A DNA stretch of 36,930 bases from a virus. The translations under genes were made by a program, and so were the position numbers. The notes beneath the pieces are model-generated. The model was not told the DNA's origin. It saw nothing but the letters and a program-made list of their open reading frames with translations, and did no database searches. This document shows positions 12,801 to 21,900 of the stretch, one piece after another. The DNA is taken from positions 1-36,930 of the IMG/VR virus record IMGVR_UViG_3300044491_001694, one strand, 5' to 3'. Numbering within the stretch: position 1 is the stretch's first letter; the number at the start of each line of letters is the position of its first letter.

Positions 12801-15800
12801 TTATTAGATTGGCTTTCAGTTACCTTAGTAATTCTAAAATCTGTTGCTACTAATTTATAAACGCCCCAAGTCTGCTGGGATCTATCTGTTGCTGTCCAAA
12901 TATAAGTGTTTGTAGTAACATTTGTTTGGGTTAACAGAGAGTCATAAGATACTAAACTTAAACTAACATCGGAAGGATTAACATATCCTGCTGTCTTAGT
13001 ATAGCTGTTAGCTTCATTAAAATATTTTGTAACTAAAGGTTTATGATCATAGTCTTTACTCTTTACATATATATTATTTCTATCTAATCTATAAATTAAA
13101 GTAGTGTCTTGCGGATTAATAGTATCCACAAGTTCAACCTGTTGTGGTTCTTGTCTATACTTACTTTCATCTAAAACAATATCAAAGTGGTCTTCGCCTG
13201 TAGATGCACCATAACGTCCTACACGCACTGCCCATTCTTCGTAAAACTCTAAACTATCTTTATTTGCACTTCCTAATTTATCAAATAATTTAGTTAAAAC
13301 GTTTTTTGTACCTTTATCCTGGATTGCTCCTTGATAAAACTTATACTGACTAACATCATCATTAATAATATTTTCAAGATACTTACGTTTTTGATATCCA
13401 GTTAAATGCTGTGCAAGTTTTTGTTGTTCAACATCAAAGTTATCAGAATCTAAATCATAAAAATCTGAAAACTGTTTTGCTTTATAATCAAAGTTTGGTA
13501 ATAATTGTTGCTCTGGTTTTTCGTTCAACAATACCCATCCTGCTTCTTGGAATATTTCTGTTCCTGAAATATTTCTAGATGCTACATAATAATATTGTTT
13601 GTTCTTAACTAATGATCCTATTTTATAATCTTGCCAAGCGGCCCATTCGGTAGCGACTGCATCATCAAATATAAAACCTGGAATATTATAAGAACCGTTC
13701 CAATCATCTGAGCGATATCCTTTTACTTTGATTCTTTCTTGTCTATAACCTTGAGCTCTGTTATAAATCACATCTCCAAATACAGTTTTGTTATCAATAA
13801 CAATAGCATGCTCGTGTTGAACTAATGGAATTTTAAGATGATAGATACCGTCATCAGTGTTCTTTACAAAAATTCCAAAATCGTTTGTGTTGTCACGTTC
13901 TGTTGTTGCAAAGTCTGCTAACAATCTTTTTCCATCCGCTTTTAATAAACTATAATCATAAAAGTTGTCATATATGTCATCAACTACCGAATATGGTCTT
14001 GTAAAGGTAATTTGTCTTGCACTAGGACTTAAAGTTAGTATAGTTTCAGCTTCCCAATTTTGTGTAGTCCAGAATAAAAATTCTTTTGCACTAAGACTCC
14101 AATTTTCAATTTCTTCAATATCTTGATTGAAGGAATCAAATTTAAACCCTGTTGCTATAAGATATCTTTGATATCCCATCATAAGATCAACAACGTCTTG
14201 TTTATCTCTGAATAATGTACCGTATGGCATCTCTTGTAAGGTTGTGTCAAAGTTAGTAGAAAGATATGCTGATGCCCCACCTTCTTCAGGAAGCTCTGCT
14301 AGTTTCTGAAAATTATCTTGATTAAAATTGTCACTTGATGTGTGTGATATTTTTACTCTATAATAATTATCAGACAATTCAACAATTTGTCCTACTTCGT
14401 ATAATTTATCTTCTGTCCATGTTAAAAAGTTTTCACTAATTCCACCTACATTTATCACACGATCGTTGTTTTTTCTTATAACAGGATAATATTTAAATAC
14501 AGGATTATCTTTGTCGTATCCTTTAATAATATATCCTGAAGCAGTAATCTCAATAATCATTCCGCTATATGATATTACTTCTGTTGGTATGCTTTTTGTT
14601 AATTGAATTTTATAGTTTTCTTCAGGAACAAAAACATTACCCTGATTTGTAGGAGTTCTTGCATCTAGTATCAATCTAAATTTAGACTTTTGTGTAAATC
14701 CACCTATTTTAGATCCTAGCTTATTTTGAACTGATGTAAGATTAGTTTTGTAATTAATAAATCTAAGAGTATCATTTTCTACAAGATAGCCTTGCATATA
14801 ATTTACAATACCTGCTGTGAATACTCTTTCACTATCAGTAGTACTATTAGGAAATTTAAGTTGGTTTAATTCAATACGTTTACTTGTATCTTTGTAAACC
14901 AATTGTCCTGCTCCGTTACGTACAATTCTACTTCTATCAAAAGCTAGTCCAAAAAACTGTGCTGGCTGATTTAATGCCCATGATATCATTAAACTGAATG
15001 GATAATGTGAGCTTCGACGCCAAGCAGTTTCTACAGGAGCTTCGTCACCAAATGTAAATTCGTAATTATAAGTTGTAGTAATATTACCTTGAGAATATCC
15101 TGTTTCGTTTGGTGCTAAAAGATTACCATTAGCATCAACTGGAATATATTTGTAAATATCTTCATTTTTATATTTGTTTCTATAAGTTACTTTAGATCCA
15201 GATTTTCCTCTAACAATGCCTTTTGATAAATCTTCCCAAAGTAATAAATTATTACTTGTATAAGGAGCTGGTCCATATTCGGTGTCAAACCAATTAGGTT
15301 TTTCTTTAAATCCAAGTATTTCCCATGGATGACTATGCGGTCTATCTGTATTATAAAAATCTTTATATACCGATCTCCAAAAGCCTGTTAGCGGTTGAGC
15401 ATAAGGATCGCTTGCCGCGCCGTAATAATATGTAAAGCCATTGCCTGGAGTATAATATGTATTAGATACATAATCAGGTGTTCCAACAGTTTCTAACCAA
15501 CTGTTAAATTCTGAAATCATTGTTTTCGAAATTTGCTTTCTTGTAAATCCTGTAACTCTTTTTTTGCTAGGAATGTAATCAGTAATGTCTAAAATGTTTT
15601 CATCGTAAGGTTGTTTTAAATTATTATAAATTCTTTTTTCAATATCTAATAAAAGATTATCTCTAAAGTCTCCAAAACATCTCCATAAACTTCCGTCATG
15701 TCCTTGTAGCATTGCTCTTGCATTTGGATATTCATCTATTAATTGTGTATCATTAGTGGCATGATTCATAGTTCCACTAGGCATATAAAACAAAGTATTA

Positions 15801-18800
15801 GATCCTGCAAAAATATGTACGTGAGCTAATCCTGATCCACCATTTCTTATATCTTCTTGCTGTGCTGAAACTTCATCAGTAAACAAAGGATAGAACCAAC
15901 CAACTTTGCCTTTATATGAAGCTGTTGTTGCTTCGTCTCTGCCATATATCTTATAAGGACCTGTCGAGTCTGTTGGTGTTTTAACATAAGTGTCGTCTAA
16001 AAATATTTCTGGGGTGAACTTAGGATATAATCCTAACTTAGTAGGTGTTGGTGGTATCCAACAACCATCTGTTGTAATAAACTCATATACATCTAGTACG
16101 TCACCACCTGTTGGTGCATTTAATAATGTTAAAAATCCGTCTGTACTAACTGTATAATCTTTGTTGATCGTTAGCTGTTTTTCATTTAGGTATACTAGTA
16201 CTGCTTTATCAGATAATGATGTAAAGTCAATACCACGTGTTAGGCTAAAAATTGTTTGTGACGAATCTTCAATGTTATGTGTTACTTTAGTGTCTCCCCC
16301 GTGGGCTATCATATCACTAAAATAAAATGCATCTTTGTTAGTTTTGCTTGAGTTAAGTTCTGTTAGAACCTTATCTACATGTACTTTATCATTCCCTTCA
16401 AACCCAAGTTCGTTAGCTATTCTTAAAAATTCTCTTTTGAACTTAATATATTCAATAGCAGAGTATTTCATAGCTTCAATAGCATCATAATCTTTGTCAG
16501 TAATATTAACTAAAGCAAGATTGACTGGTCCACTATGTTGTACAAATTTTAATCCATACTTTGCTGAATTACCAAGATCTCTTAGATTACTAACTCCTGG
16601 AAATGTGCCTTTAAATCCAGCAACATTATCAACTATACTATCAACATGATCTAATACTTCTCCTAGTGTAAAAGTTGTAACATTTTCGTTCTGTGGATTT
16701 TTCTCAAAGTTAATTGGAAATTCATAAAATCCTACATTTGGTCTTTTTGGCGAACTTGATGTAGTTTTTAAAACTAATTTATCATCAACTACTAAGTTTG
16801 TATTAAATGTAACATATGCGTAATTGTTAACTCTATTAATAGTATAATCAACACCGTCACGCTTTCGAACACTGTTTACATAAACTTTAACGTCTAAATC
16901 ATTTAAGTTTCCGCTATTATTATAAACATCGATAATAAAATTGTTTGTTCTAGCACCAACTGTTTCTTGTTTAACAACAGGCTGTGTAGACTTTGTTAGT
17001 GCCTTTGTCCAACCTGAAACATTTGTAAATGTTGTTCTATCAGTATACTTTCTTAATAATGCAGTGTCTGTACTAACAGTAAGTACATCAGTTAGTACAT
17101 CATATTGATAAGTGTCTAACAATAGATTAAAATCAAAAACAATATCACCACTGTTTTCTATCGTTCTATAGCTTAATGGAAATCCTAGTTCTGTATCGTT
17201 TGCACCTGTACCAACTTTATAACTAAAAATTTTATTTCCAGAAAATGTACTAGAATCTAATGTAGATAGCTGTGCACCTGCATCGTTATATAAATCAAAT
17301 AAAGGTTGCTGATTAACTTTAGTCTTGTCTTGTGTTTGTTTCCAAGTAGTACCATTGTAATAAAAGATTTTACCTTTATAATTTGTACCTGCTTTTACTA
17401 GTACTGTTTCGTTTGTTTGCGGAACTGCATCTGTACTTTCTTTAAGAGCAAGTTGTAGATTTCCGTTTTGACTAATAAAATTAACTTCGTAAATTTTACC
17501 TGCAACAAAGCTATCAGGATCTGCTGTGAACAACACACGCATACCTTTTACTAATTCTACTCCGTCAACAAAATAACCAACTTGGCCTTCGATATCCGAA
17601 AACACATCTTTAGTAACTGTATCAACTAAGTCGACTGAAGTTTTTGATTGTGTTCCAAAATTATAAAGTTTTAATCCTGCATTAAATTCAATAATTGGTC
17701 TTGTAGCTCTATAATTCTGATCTAAAACTACAGGAACATTATTAATTTTTGCAATATTTTCAATTACACTTTTATGTGTCCATTTGTTATAACGTGACCA
17801 TTGATTTCCGTCTTTGGATGCTCTATTAATAACAATATAATCTTTTAATGTAGCATATGATGTTGCATCACCAAAAGGTAATGAACTAAATCCTTGTGCG
17901 TCAAACGCAGAAGCAACATCTGACAAGTAGTCAGCAGTAATAACAAGATCGTCTTCTGAAATTAATTTAATTGATTCTCCAACACCTTCGACATACCAAT
18001 TACCTTCACCATATTTGGCTGGTGTAATTTGTCCATAAAACTTTACCTTCATGCCATTTGTTAATTCATAACCATTTTGCATAGTATAAGTTTTTTTACC
18101 AATAACTTCGTCACCTACATTAAGTTGTGTATTATCTCTAATATCTTTTATAATAATAAGTCCTGATGTTTCAATATCATTTCCATTCGTATAATATAAA
18201 GTATCAGGTGATTCTAAATCAATTGTCCACGTTATTGTGCCTTGTTCAACCTTTTGTTGACTTACTCCTATATTATATAAATTTGTGTCGTCACTTATTT
18301 CAGTACTAGTTCTAATACTAAAAGGCATGTCAACAGCATTAATATCAAAATTATACGTTTGTCCTCTATATAAAGTTAATGTAGGATTGCTTACTTTATT
18401 TTCGTCGCTAAAAATATAACTGTTGTTATCAACATTATCTTGTCGATTAACTGCAAAGGTACTAGTAATATTCCTTGCACTTCCATAAACAGGAACTTCG
18501 TCCGGTCCAGCTGGTAGCCAATAGTATTCTCTAAAATTTACAAACTTATCCCAATTAATATGTGGTTGCCATGCATAGTATTCTTGTGAGCTATACTTGC
18601 TATGATCGATATTATCTGCATTTCTAATTGAACTTGCGTTTATATAATCTCTATAATCTCTATAAAATGTAATGTTGTCTAAATTGTCTGTTACTGTCGC
18701 AACAGGTTCTAATTGATAATTTTCTCTACTAGTAGATACATCACTTATGTAATTGTCCGAAGCTTTAAATGCCTTTGCATCTTTACGACCAATAAATCCA

Positions 18801-18955
18801 TCAACCTTTTCAATAACACCAGGTTGCATCATCTGGTCTAGTGTACTACTTAAAAATTTCTTATTCGCTGTAGTTCGAAAATATCTTGGTAATAAATCAG
18901 CTGATTTTCTTTTTGCGTTATTCCCTGTTGGGATTGGGCTTTCATCCTGTGCCAT
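3887..18955 (-). CDS. Giant baseplate/tail structural protein, 5022 aa
   Basis: One uninterrupted frame of 5,022 codons, some 40% of the window. It starts at the TAATG overlap with the gp6 stop, behind a GGAGGATA ribosome site. The N-terminal 160 residues are rich in Tyr, Trp and Asp (YYAWQPHINWDKF, FREYYWLPAGPD). Around residues 2180-2260 and 2940-3160 are FG-GAP-like beta-propeller blades (FGQSVAISPDGKYLAIGSP; YGSTIAVSEDGRKIAIGAP). Glycine-rich repeats with GGQGY or GSGY cores lie near residues 3585-3645 and 3950-4010. From about 4090 to the end are repeated short units of the GDGSTTVF / GDGSTKVF kind followed by beta strands. There is no transmembrane segment. T4 has genes 7-10 at this place, so the protein may replace several wedge or fibre-base proteins; that is inference. 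I cannot assign it to a named family. The ORF itself is certain, the role moderately so. Confidence 0.85.
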   Translation of the reverse strand: MAQDESPIPTGNNAKRKSADLLPRYFRTTANKKFLSSTLDQMMQPGVIEKVDGFIGRKDAKAFKASDNYISDVSTSRENYQLEPVATVTDNLDNITFYRDYRDYINASSIRNADNIDHSKYSSQEYYAWQPHINWDKFVNFREYYWLPAGPDEVPVYGSARNITSTFAVNRQDNVDNNSYIFSDENKVSNPTLTLYRGQTYNFDINAVDMPFSIRTSTEISDDTNLYNIGVSQQKVEQGTITWTIDLESPDTLYYTNGNDIETSGLIIIKDIRDNTQLNVGDEVIGKKTYTMQNGYELTNGMKVKFYGQITPAKYGEGNWYVEGVGESIKLISEDDLVITADYLSDVASAFDAQGFSSLPFGDATSYATLKDYIVINRASKDGNQWSRYNKWTHKSVIENIAKINNVPVVLDQNYRATRPIIEFNAGLKLYNFGTQSKTSVDLVDTVTKDVFSDIEGQVGYFVDGVELVKGMRVLFTADPDSFVAGKIYEVNFISQNGNLQLALKESTDAVPQTNETVLVKAGTNYKGKIFYYNGTTWKQTQDKTKVNQQPLFDLYNDAGAQLSTLDSSTFSGNKIFSYKVGTGANDTELGFPLSYRTIENSGDIVFDFNLLLDTYQYDVLTDVLTVSTDTALLRKYTDRTTFTNVSGWTKALTKSTQPVVKQETVGARTNNFIIDVYNNSGNLNDLDVKVYVNSVRKRDGVDYTINRVNNYAYVTFNTNLVVDDKLVLKTTSSSPKRPNVGFYEFPINFEKNPQNENVTTFTLGEVLDHVDSIVDNVAGFKGTFPGVSNLRDLGNSAKYGLKFVQHSGPVNLALVNITDKDYDAIEAMKYSAIEYIKFKREFLRIANELGFEGNDKVHVDKVLTELNSSKTNKDAFYFSDMIAHGGDTKVTHNIEDSSQTIFSLTRGIDFTSLSDKAVLVYLNEKQLTINKDYTVSTDGFLTLLNAPTGGDVLDVYEFITTDGCWIPPTPTKLGLYPKFTPEIFLDDTYVKTPTDSTGPYKIYGRDEATTASYKGKVGWFYPLFTDEVSAQQEDIRNGGSGLAHVHIFAGSNTLFYMPSGTMNHATNDTQLIDEYPNARAMLQGHDGSLWRCFGDFRDNLLLDIEKRIYNNLKQPYDENILDITDYIPSKKRVTGFTRKQISKTMISEFNSWLETVGTPDYVSNTYYTPGNGFTYYYGAASDPYAQPLTGFWRSVYKDFYNTDRPHSHPWEILGFKEKPNWFDTEYGPAPYTSNNLLLWEDLSKGIVRGKSGSKVTYRNKYKNEDIYKYIPVDANGNLLAPNETGYSQGNITTTYNYEFTFGDEAPVETAWRRSSHYPFSLMISWALNQPAQFFGLAFDRSRIVRNGAGQLVYKDTSKRIELNQLKFPNSTTDSERVFTAGIVNYMQGYLVENDTLRFINYKTNLTSVQNKLGSKIGGFTQKSKFRLILDARTPTNQGNVFVPEENYKIQLTKSIPTEVISYSGMIIEITASGYIIKGYDKDNPVFKYYPVIRKNNDRVINVGGISENFLTWTEDKLYEVGQIVELSDNYYRVKISHTSSDNFNQDNFQKLAELPEEGGASAYLSTNFDTTLQEMPYGTLFRDKQDVVDLMMGYQRYLIATGFKFDSFNQDIEEIENWSLSAKEFLFWTTQNWEAETILTLSPSARQITFTRPYSVVDDIYDNFYDYSLLKADGKRLLADFATTERDNTNDFGIFVKNTDDGIYHLKIPLVQHEHAIVIDNKTVFGDVIYNRAQGYRQERIKVKGYRSDDWNGSYNIPGFIFDDAVATEWAAWQDYKIGSLVKNKQYYYVASRNISGTEIFQEAGWVLLNEKPEQQLLPNFDYKAKQFSDFYDLDSDNFDVEQQKLAQHLTGYQKRKYLENIINDDVSQYKFYQGAIQDKGTKNVLTKLFDKLGSANKDSLEFYEEWAVRVGRYGASTGEDHFDIVLDESKYRQEPQQVELVDTINPQDTTLIYRLDRNNIYVKSKDYDHKPLVTKYFNEANSYTKTAGYVNPSDVSLSLVSYDSLLTQTNVTTNTYIWTATDRSQQTWGVYKLVATDFRITKVTESQSNKFTITVDKSADFTKGEIIGINDISSNTDGYYKVDSVSLDVITLESTVGEDIEATQDDADVNGYITQFKTARLPTLAQANDSLTISNLNNTLWVDDDDTGKWTVLSNNKIFELKPNIVNTAAGLLDSTEKDFGTAFSVTSDNNRIAITAPKDLNGSVYVYQRPSDNTEYGFLQQIDEQAFLFDSNGGFGQSVAISPDGKYLAIGSPHASNVKSKLKGDYNNSVSYTQGDIVLYSEQLWKADRNVEADALQIYSNHSSNAQAKEDDYDATTQTYPTIEYIVRGDYTLGADSDTDHILVRAEKEQFEGTKSGDILTLKWNKYTTSNQTGIQPFNGDSTLTESLINGNHTIVDKVQHIVHIQSTLSVPNAGAEITTDTCRATIAYRRTNNENEMTVYIKNVNGSFQGTGKIYADGILVGDYVESLQITDNYHTGWWLVNVGSTFTSSNLTETNANLVIQDITLEDNIINNPYFSNILDTKQLQNLSNPTKVSEIGILSHIQGQSNIQVLDSKWWVRTPLAHGNSITVGDKTRLWLNTIRVNGLVQNPTAIGLESTYINNTQHTVADIWNGYVEVRLTNFDLNGDPFIPTVGDILTDTATSSTAEIAYIERSFATAKIYVKNRNGNWAVGSDFGVNSNATFIENDSTVRTIGPINSAKMENSISGPILVFDSGSNIPVVVGGTNYLNDLEYWIYSSNTIQGITDTANPPSSINLDWKRQYNIPVVAEGYSTGLDEQGTFAIYQLQGVTYQLINYYTVPNSANNRKLGTKLKFVQPDSSSYKLYIHAEGDGTEHNQGRVYFVNKNSTEDWALSVQQNYRGNFKISATYFENEYVRFGETIYKANTNLIPGVFNVNQWTAQTSGLDLLGYVPNDTNYSLVESTLEQANLEAFASDFDVSSKGEVLIANSAYTSVYEIESGGVSLGLDSSIANRKVVVYRLNGSSYEYSQILEPFNLTEDYGSTIAVSEDGRKIAIGAPLNSDLVDDGGAVYLYIQSGNTFVYSQTLRPISKESNIQFGSKIDFDGNTLAVASRGGSMISSTSFDTFKDLKTGEQYILDKQSSVNPLPTSFDNNSTVFQTIDQGSGVVSLYETINNTLLYSQNFTYDLDTQDFGNRMLVNKNHVYIGLPKQQVPNSSVLDKGLVAEFRKPANTTSWKVKREPVLPVDTSKLKGLYLYNKETNGLLTYLDYIDPIQGKIAGPAEQEISFKTSYDPARYSVSTDATITADTLNYTSTEWIGKLWWDIDSAKFINYHQGSISESTANFNAIFPGTRVEVYEWVESKLLPSEWDDLVGTESGIKQGVSGTTKYGDSVYSVRRRYSETSETFTNYYYYWVFNKSTLPQVENRVVTCSDVINYITIPMDMGYRFVAPLGSNRFAIYNCKSFIENKSTAISFNWWTIENQQQPVHLEYQLISDGLETSIPNRQIEQKWFDSLVGFDRNDRPVPDLNLPIKEKYGSLNEPRQSWFINRTEARKQFIERANNTLSKNLIVDDFDLTKLTGFDPQPTVATGIFDTTSDSYAEIRFVSVARVKPASLTLEVENGVIINVLINDGGQGYISTPTYTISDTGGTGAVLTLALDANGAISNVTIVNGGRDYTSNVSIAVRKFAVLVKSDETIGSKWSVYQWNGTEYLRTLTQSYDINLYWKYKDWYATNYNQFTFINHTIDSSYEIYALDDQIGDIIKINSVGTGGWLLLRKIANLDTQDYTLSYETIGRQNGTIEFLNSLYDVNSSNTAFDGASFDKIFYDTEPNTEFRKILEILKSDIFIDNLAVHWNELFFASVRYVFTEQPNVDWAFKTSFVKAKHNIGELEQKVTFQNDSLPSYQEYVEEMKPYKTKIREYLSSYEKVDPASNVITDFDLAPYYDEQAGKIIPQSVKVINGQIVPGVSDIQNYPSKHWIDNVGFEVTSFSIANPGSGYQTPPKIIISGGGGTGATAEAFIGTGGKVTSVKVTNTGSGYLTRPTIQVSGSIGDTGTVARLSPILGGGKAKSTHIRCKFDRVTGTYLFQTLNETQTFTSTIDQQIFNLKWPMQLKSTQITVTVDGLESLRSEYAFSNIEDTTKGYTRTYGRITFTNALAVGKTVVIKYNKAPELLQAQDRINLYYNPTTGMYGNDLSQLLDGIDYGGVEVSSFDFGTGTGWDSDEWFTTTYDTFDTTFEDEVFQIGDDSTRVLNFASPLVANTVYNVYKNGVRLDDPNFGTANPVTNTNAVMQSITGAGQTGVALYDDAGDLASDIIILDEESIPTGSGDILVFRKTTSDGSFLPDPRSYDTVLSGGDFAFSTARGINPEEIIVDGDDFISPTTSKGPEEQVPGQVLDTVDIKVFHRPKDGGSILSSNSYRTNGIDGTFEFGIQPQNKEGLIVKLNDTILAQSLYTVDYRNKTIKLNTTPTANQDVNIICISGNGKNAIEQSEFRGDGSTTAYVTKIHYTKDLDYYATVNGEAVESVITSTGDSTDEDPKAMIVFGVAPPDNSVINFAIYTSVDSFSKIETSEFTGDGSTKVFTLNKTPYSAKPNSHNVIVKQGNKILNPGYNQSFNCTPAQREYFLEIWQSPIGSFQSKDILILLNGKELTIAVEYNLRPANSSIILEPGIGRDGDVLEVYIRTDGDYAFGDVQTINSNLTWVDSGANLQLNTAPADGEKLTVYTFNKHDSMDFERQNFDVVARSVIAVGTEDHIQFNHIKAGLVKLRYPAIDAQYVWLTINGILQTPSVDYKLTDDKNFLKYNGSFADNDVIEVIQFSSQGEITPKFGFSQFKDILNRNIYKRLGDVAPLKLAKDLHTFDKEILLDDATTISTPDKNSSIPGILFINGERIEFLIKQGNVLRQIQRGTLGTGVASVHEAGSDIYNQGSIQTAPYADQTIIDEQIGDGSTTVFPLAFTPTSVNEFEVFVAGKRLRKNAIQMFDPTLDQDSPEADKTAPAEFSVDGTTASVTLLNTPAVGVKVKIVRRQGKRWSDPGISLNDAESLVARFFKAEKVELPK

Positions 18956-21900
18956 TAGTAACCATATCCTCCGCCGCTTCCGCTACTTCCGCTTGAACTG
19001 CTACTACTGCTACTGCTTGTACTGTTTGAACTAGTAGTTGTTGTGCTTGTAGTTGTTAATGCTTGACTTCTAATACCTGTATTAGTTGTACCTGTTGATG
19101 TTATTACATTACCTGATGCTTGAATTCTTGAAGCTGTAACACTGTCAATAATCTCAACGTCATCAACTGTTGCATCATTAATAAAAAGTTCATTGTTTTC
19201 TGCTTTTACTTCGTATAAACTACCAAAGCCTTGTGAGGCTTGTTTTGGAACAAGTAAAATATTAACAGCATTAGGTGCTATACTATTCATTATATATGTT
19301 ACTAATTCAGTAAAGTGAAAAGAATCACCAAAGTTCCAGTTTTGTAAACCAAAGAATTTATTAATTGCACTGATAACGTCTGTTTTTAATTCATTACCGT
19401 TTACAACTTCACCTGCGTTTGGTACAATTTTAAAAGTTGCTTGTAAAGTATCTTGTGCATGTACACCAAATAAAGGTTTATATTGCACCGAATGATATAT
19501 TACTTCGTCACTAATTGATTTGTACTCGTTAATTTGTCCGCCATAGTTTTGAAATAGTTCATCTGAACTAGGAGGTAACGGCATAGTTTCTATTGCTCCT
19601 CTAAGATACTTTCTAAAGTTTATATCATATGCTCTAGTTAACATATATACATCGATTATATTACTTGCACTAGGATCAATTCTATTGCTTTGATCTGCAC
19701 TATGTACATATTGGAATTTAAGATCTGATCTTCCAACATATGCTTTATAATCTGATGTAATACTAAGAAGATTATTATTTAAAATTTTAAAATTATCATT
19801 ATCTATTATATAAAAAATTTGTCCATCAGTGTATTGGCTGTATGCACCTATTTCAGTTTCTGTTGCAACAACATTAATAGAACTTCCTTTGCTATAATAA
19901 TTGTATTTGCTAAATCCTTGATCTGACGATTCTTTCTTTAAGAAAATATATTTTGTTGCAGAATTTGTTTGTGGTGCTACTACATTATCAAATATATCTG
20001 GATCGTCTACACTTCCGTCATCGTTTAAGTCAAAGAAGCTAACTTCAACTTTTTTACTATTGATATATCCGTCTGCATTTGTAAATTCTTTTACTATTTC
20101 CCAATTAATATCATTATTAAATGCGTTGAGAGAATCTGGTTGAGTATTAAAATTCATAATAGCAATTTTGTCTTTAACTAATTGCCCTGTTTGCGAATCG
20201 TATATTTTGCTTTGTCCGTCAAAGTAAAAACTTAATTCTTTATCACTTTCAAATATGTAACGTAATCCTCTATTTGTAATGGTATACTTTTCGCCGTTAG
20301 TTTCAAATAGTATTAGCCAACTAGAGTCTAACTGGTTATTTGTAACATCACCTGTTTTACCGTTACTAAACACATCTACTGTATTCAAATTTTCATTAAT
20401 TATTACTCGCCAATTTCGATTAACTTGGTCGTAACGTAGTCCAAATGTTTTGTATGCAAATACCTGATCAATAATCTGTGATCTAACATCTGCTGAAATG
20501 TCTTTTACTATCTTAGGTTTAACTTCTTCTAGTACACTGTTAGAAGGTAAAATTTCATTAAACACAATTGATCCTGCACCTGTTACACTATCAATACTTG
20601 TTCCTGCACCATTAACACTAATAACTTTTACCCACTTGTATGAGCTTGCGCCTTTTGCACTTGAGCTACTTGTAAGTTCGCCATCACCAATAAAGTAGAA
20701 CCCTGCCGGAGGTTTAAATTTAAGTAAAGCACCAGCTTCTACATATTTTAAAGAACCTCCAGTAAATGTACCTACTTGATAAGCAACATCACTAATATTC
20801 TGAAGCAAACCTGTTGAACTATTTGTAGTTTTTGTTGCCTGTTTCCATTTTGCATTAAGATCACTAACAATAATTTTAGCATAGTTGCCAAAGTAAAAAT
20901 TACTTATTGCTCTATTTTTAATAATTGGTAATATTGTATTTTCAATAGTGCCTTCAATATCTGTTTGGGTTGAAAAGGTAAACGATGTTTTACGTTCGTA
21001 AGATTCTCTGTAAAGTATACCATCTGATCCGTAAAGATTTGTACTAGAGTATTTTCCAGTTACATCTTTAAGATCAAAATATCTGCTAATTCCGCTAGTT
21101 GTTCTGTTTGTTGATTTTACTTTAATAATTTCTTGGTTAGTTGTTAAAGGAACAATATTATAGTCTTCACCTGTAACCATTCTATTTTGTGTGTAATAAG
21201 TTTGCGGAGCATTTGATTTAATACTAGCTGTAGATTCACTAGTAGTTGCATTATTTACAGCTTGTTTAAGTTCAAGTCCTATTGTTAATGTTTCTGATGT
21301 TCCTGCTTTACTTGTGTATGGTAAACTAATTGTAATACCTGATAAATCTTCTGGGGCTATATTAATTACTCTATTATTACTAGTTCTATAATAGACTCTA
21401 AATGAACCATTAGGTAAATTTCCAAATGTACCGTCTGCAAATACTAAACTAATTTCATCATTATTTCTAGTTTGTACAACATAATAATCTTTAATATTTT
21501 TAACTAGACTATTATAAATTGCATTATTACCTTCAGTTGAATTAACCTTTGTCCAAATTTTATTTGCTATACCTGATGTATCTAATTGATATAGCCAAAC
21601 ATCAGTATCATTAATATCTTGTGCTTCAACTGCAATTTTTTGATTTGCTGAAGGAGAATTAATAGTAAATTCGTTAGATTGCATTTTACCTTGTCTGAAG
21701 TGTAAAAAATATCCTGAATTAGAACTGTTAGATCCTCGACCGTCTTCTCTATATAAAAATGCTAAACTTGTTCCAGGAACTGGATTTTCTTCAATAATAT
21801 TATTCAAGTCAGTATCTATACCGGTTGATACAACTTCAAATTGTGTAGGAAGTCCGTTTACGCCTTTAGTAAATCCAAATATCGGAACATCATCTTGTCC

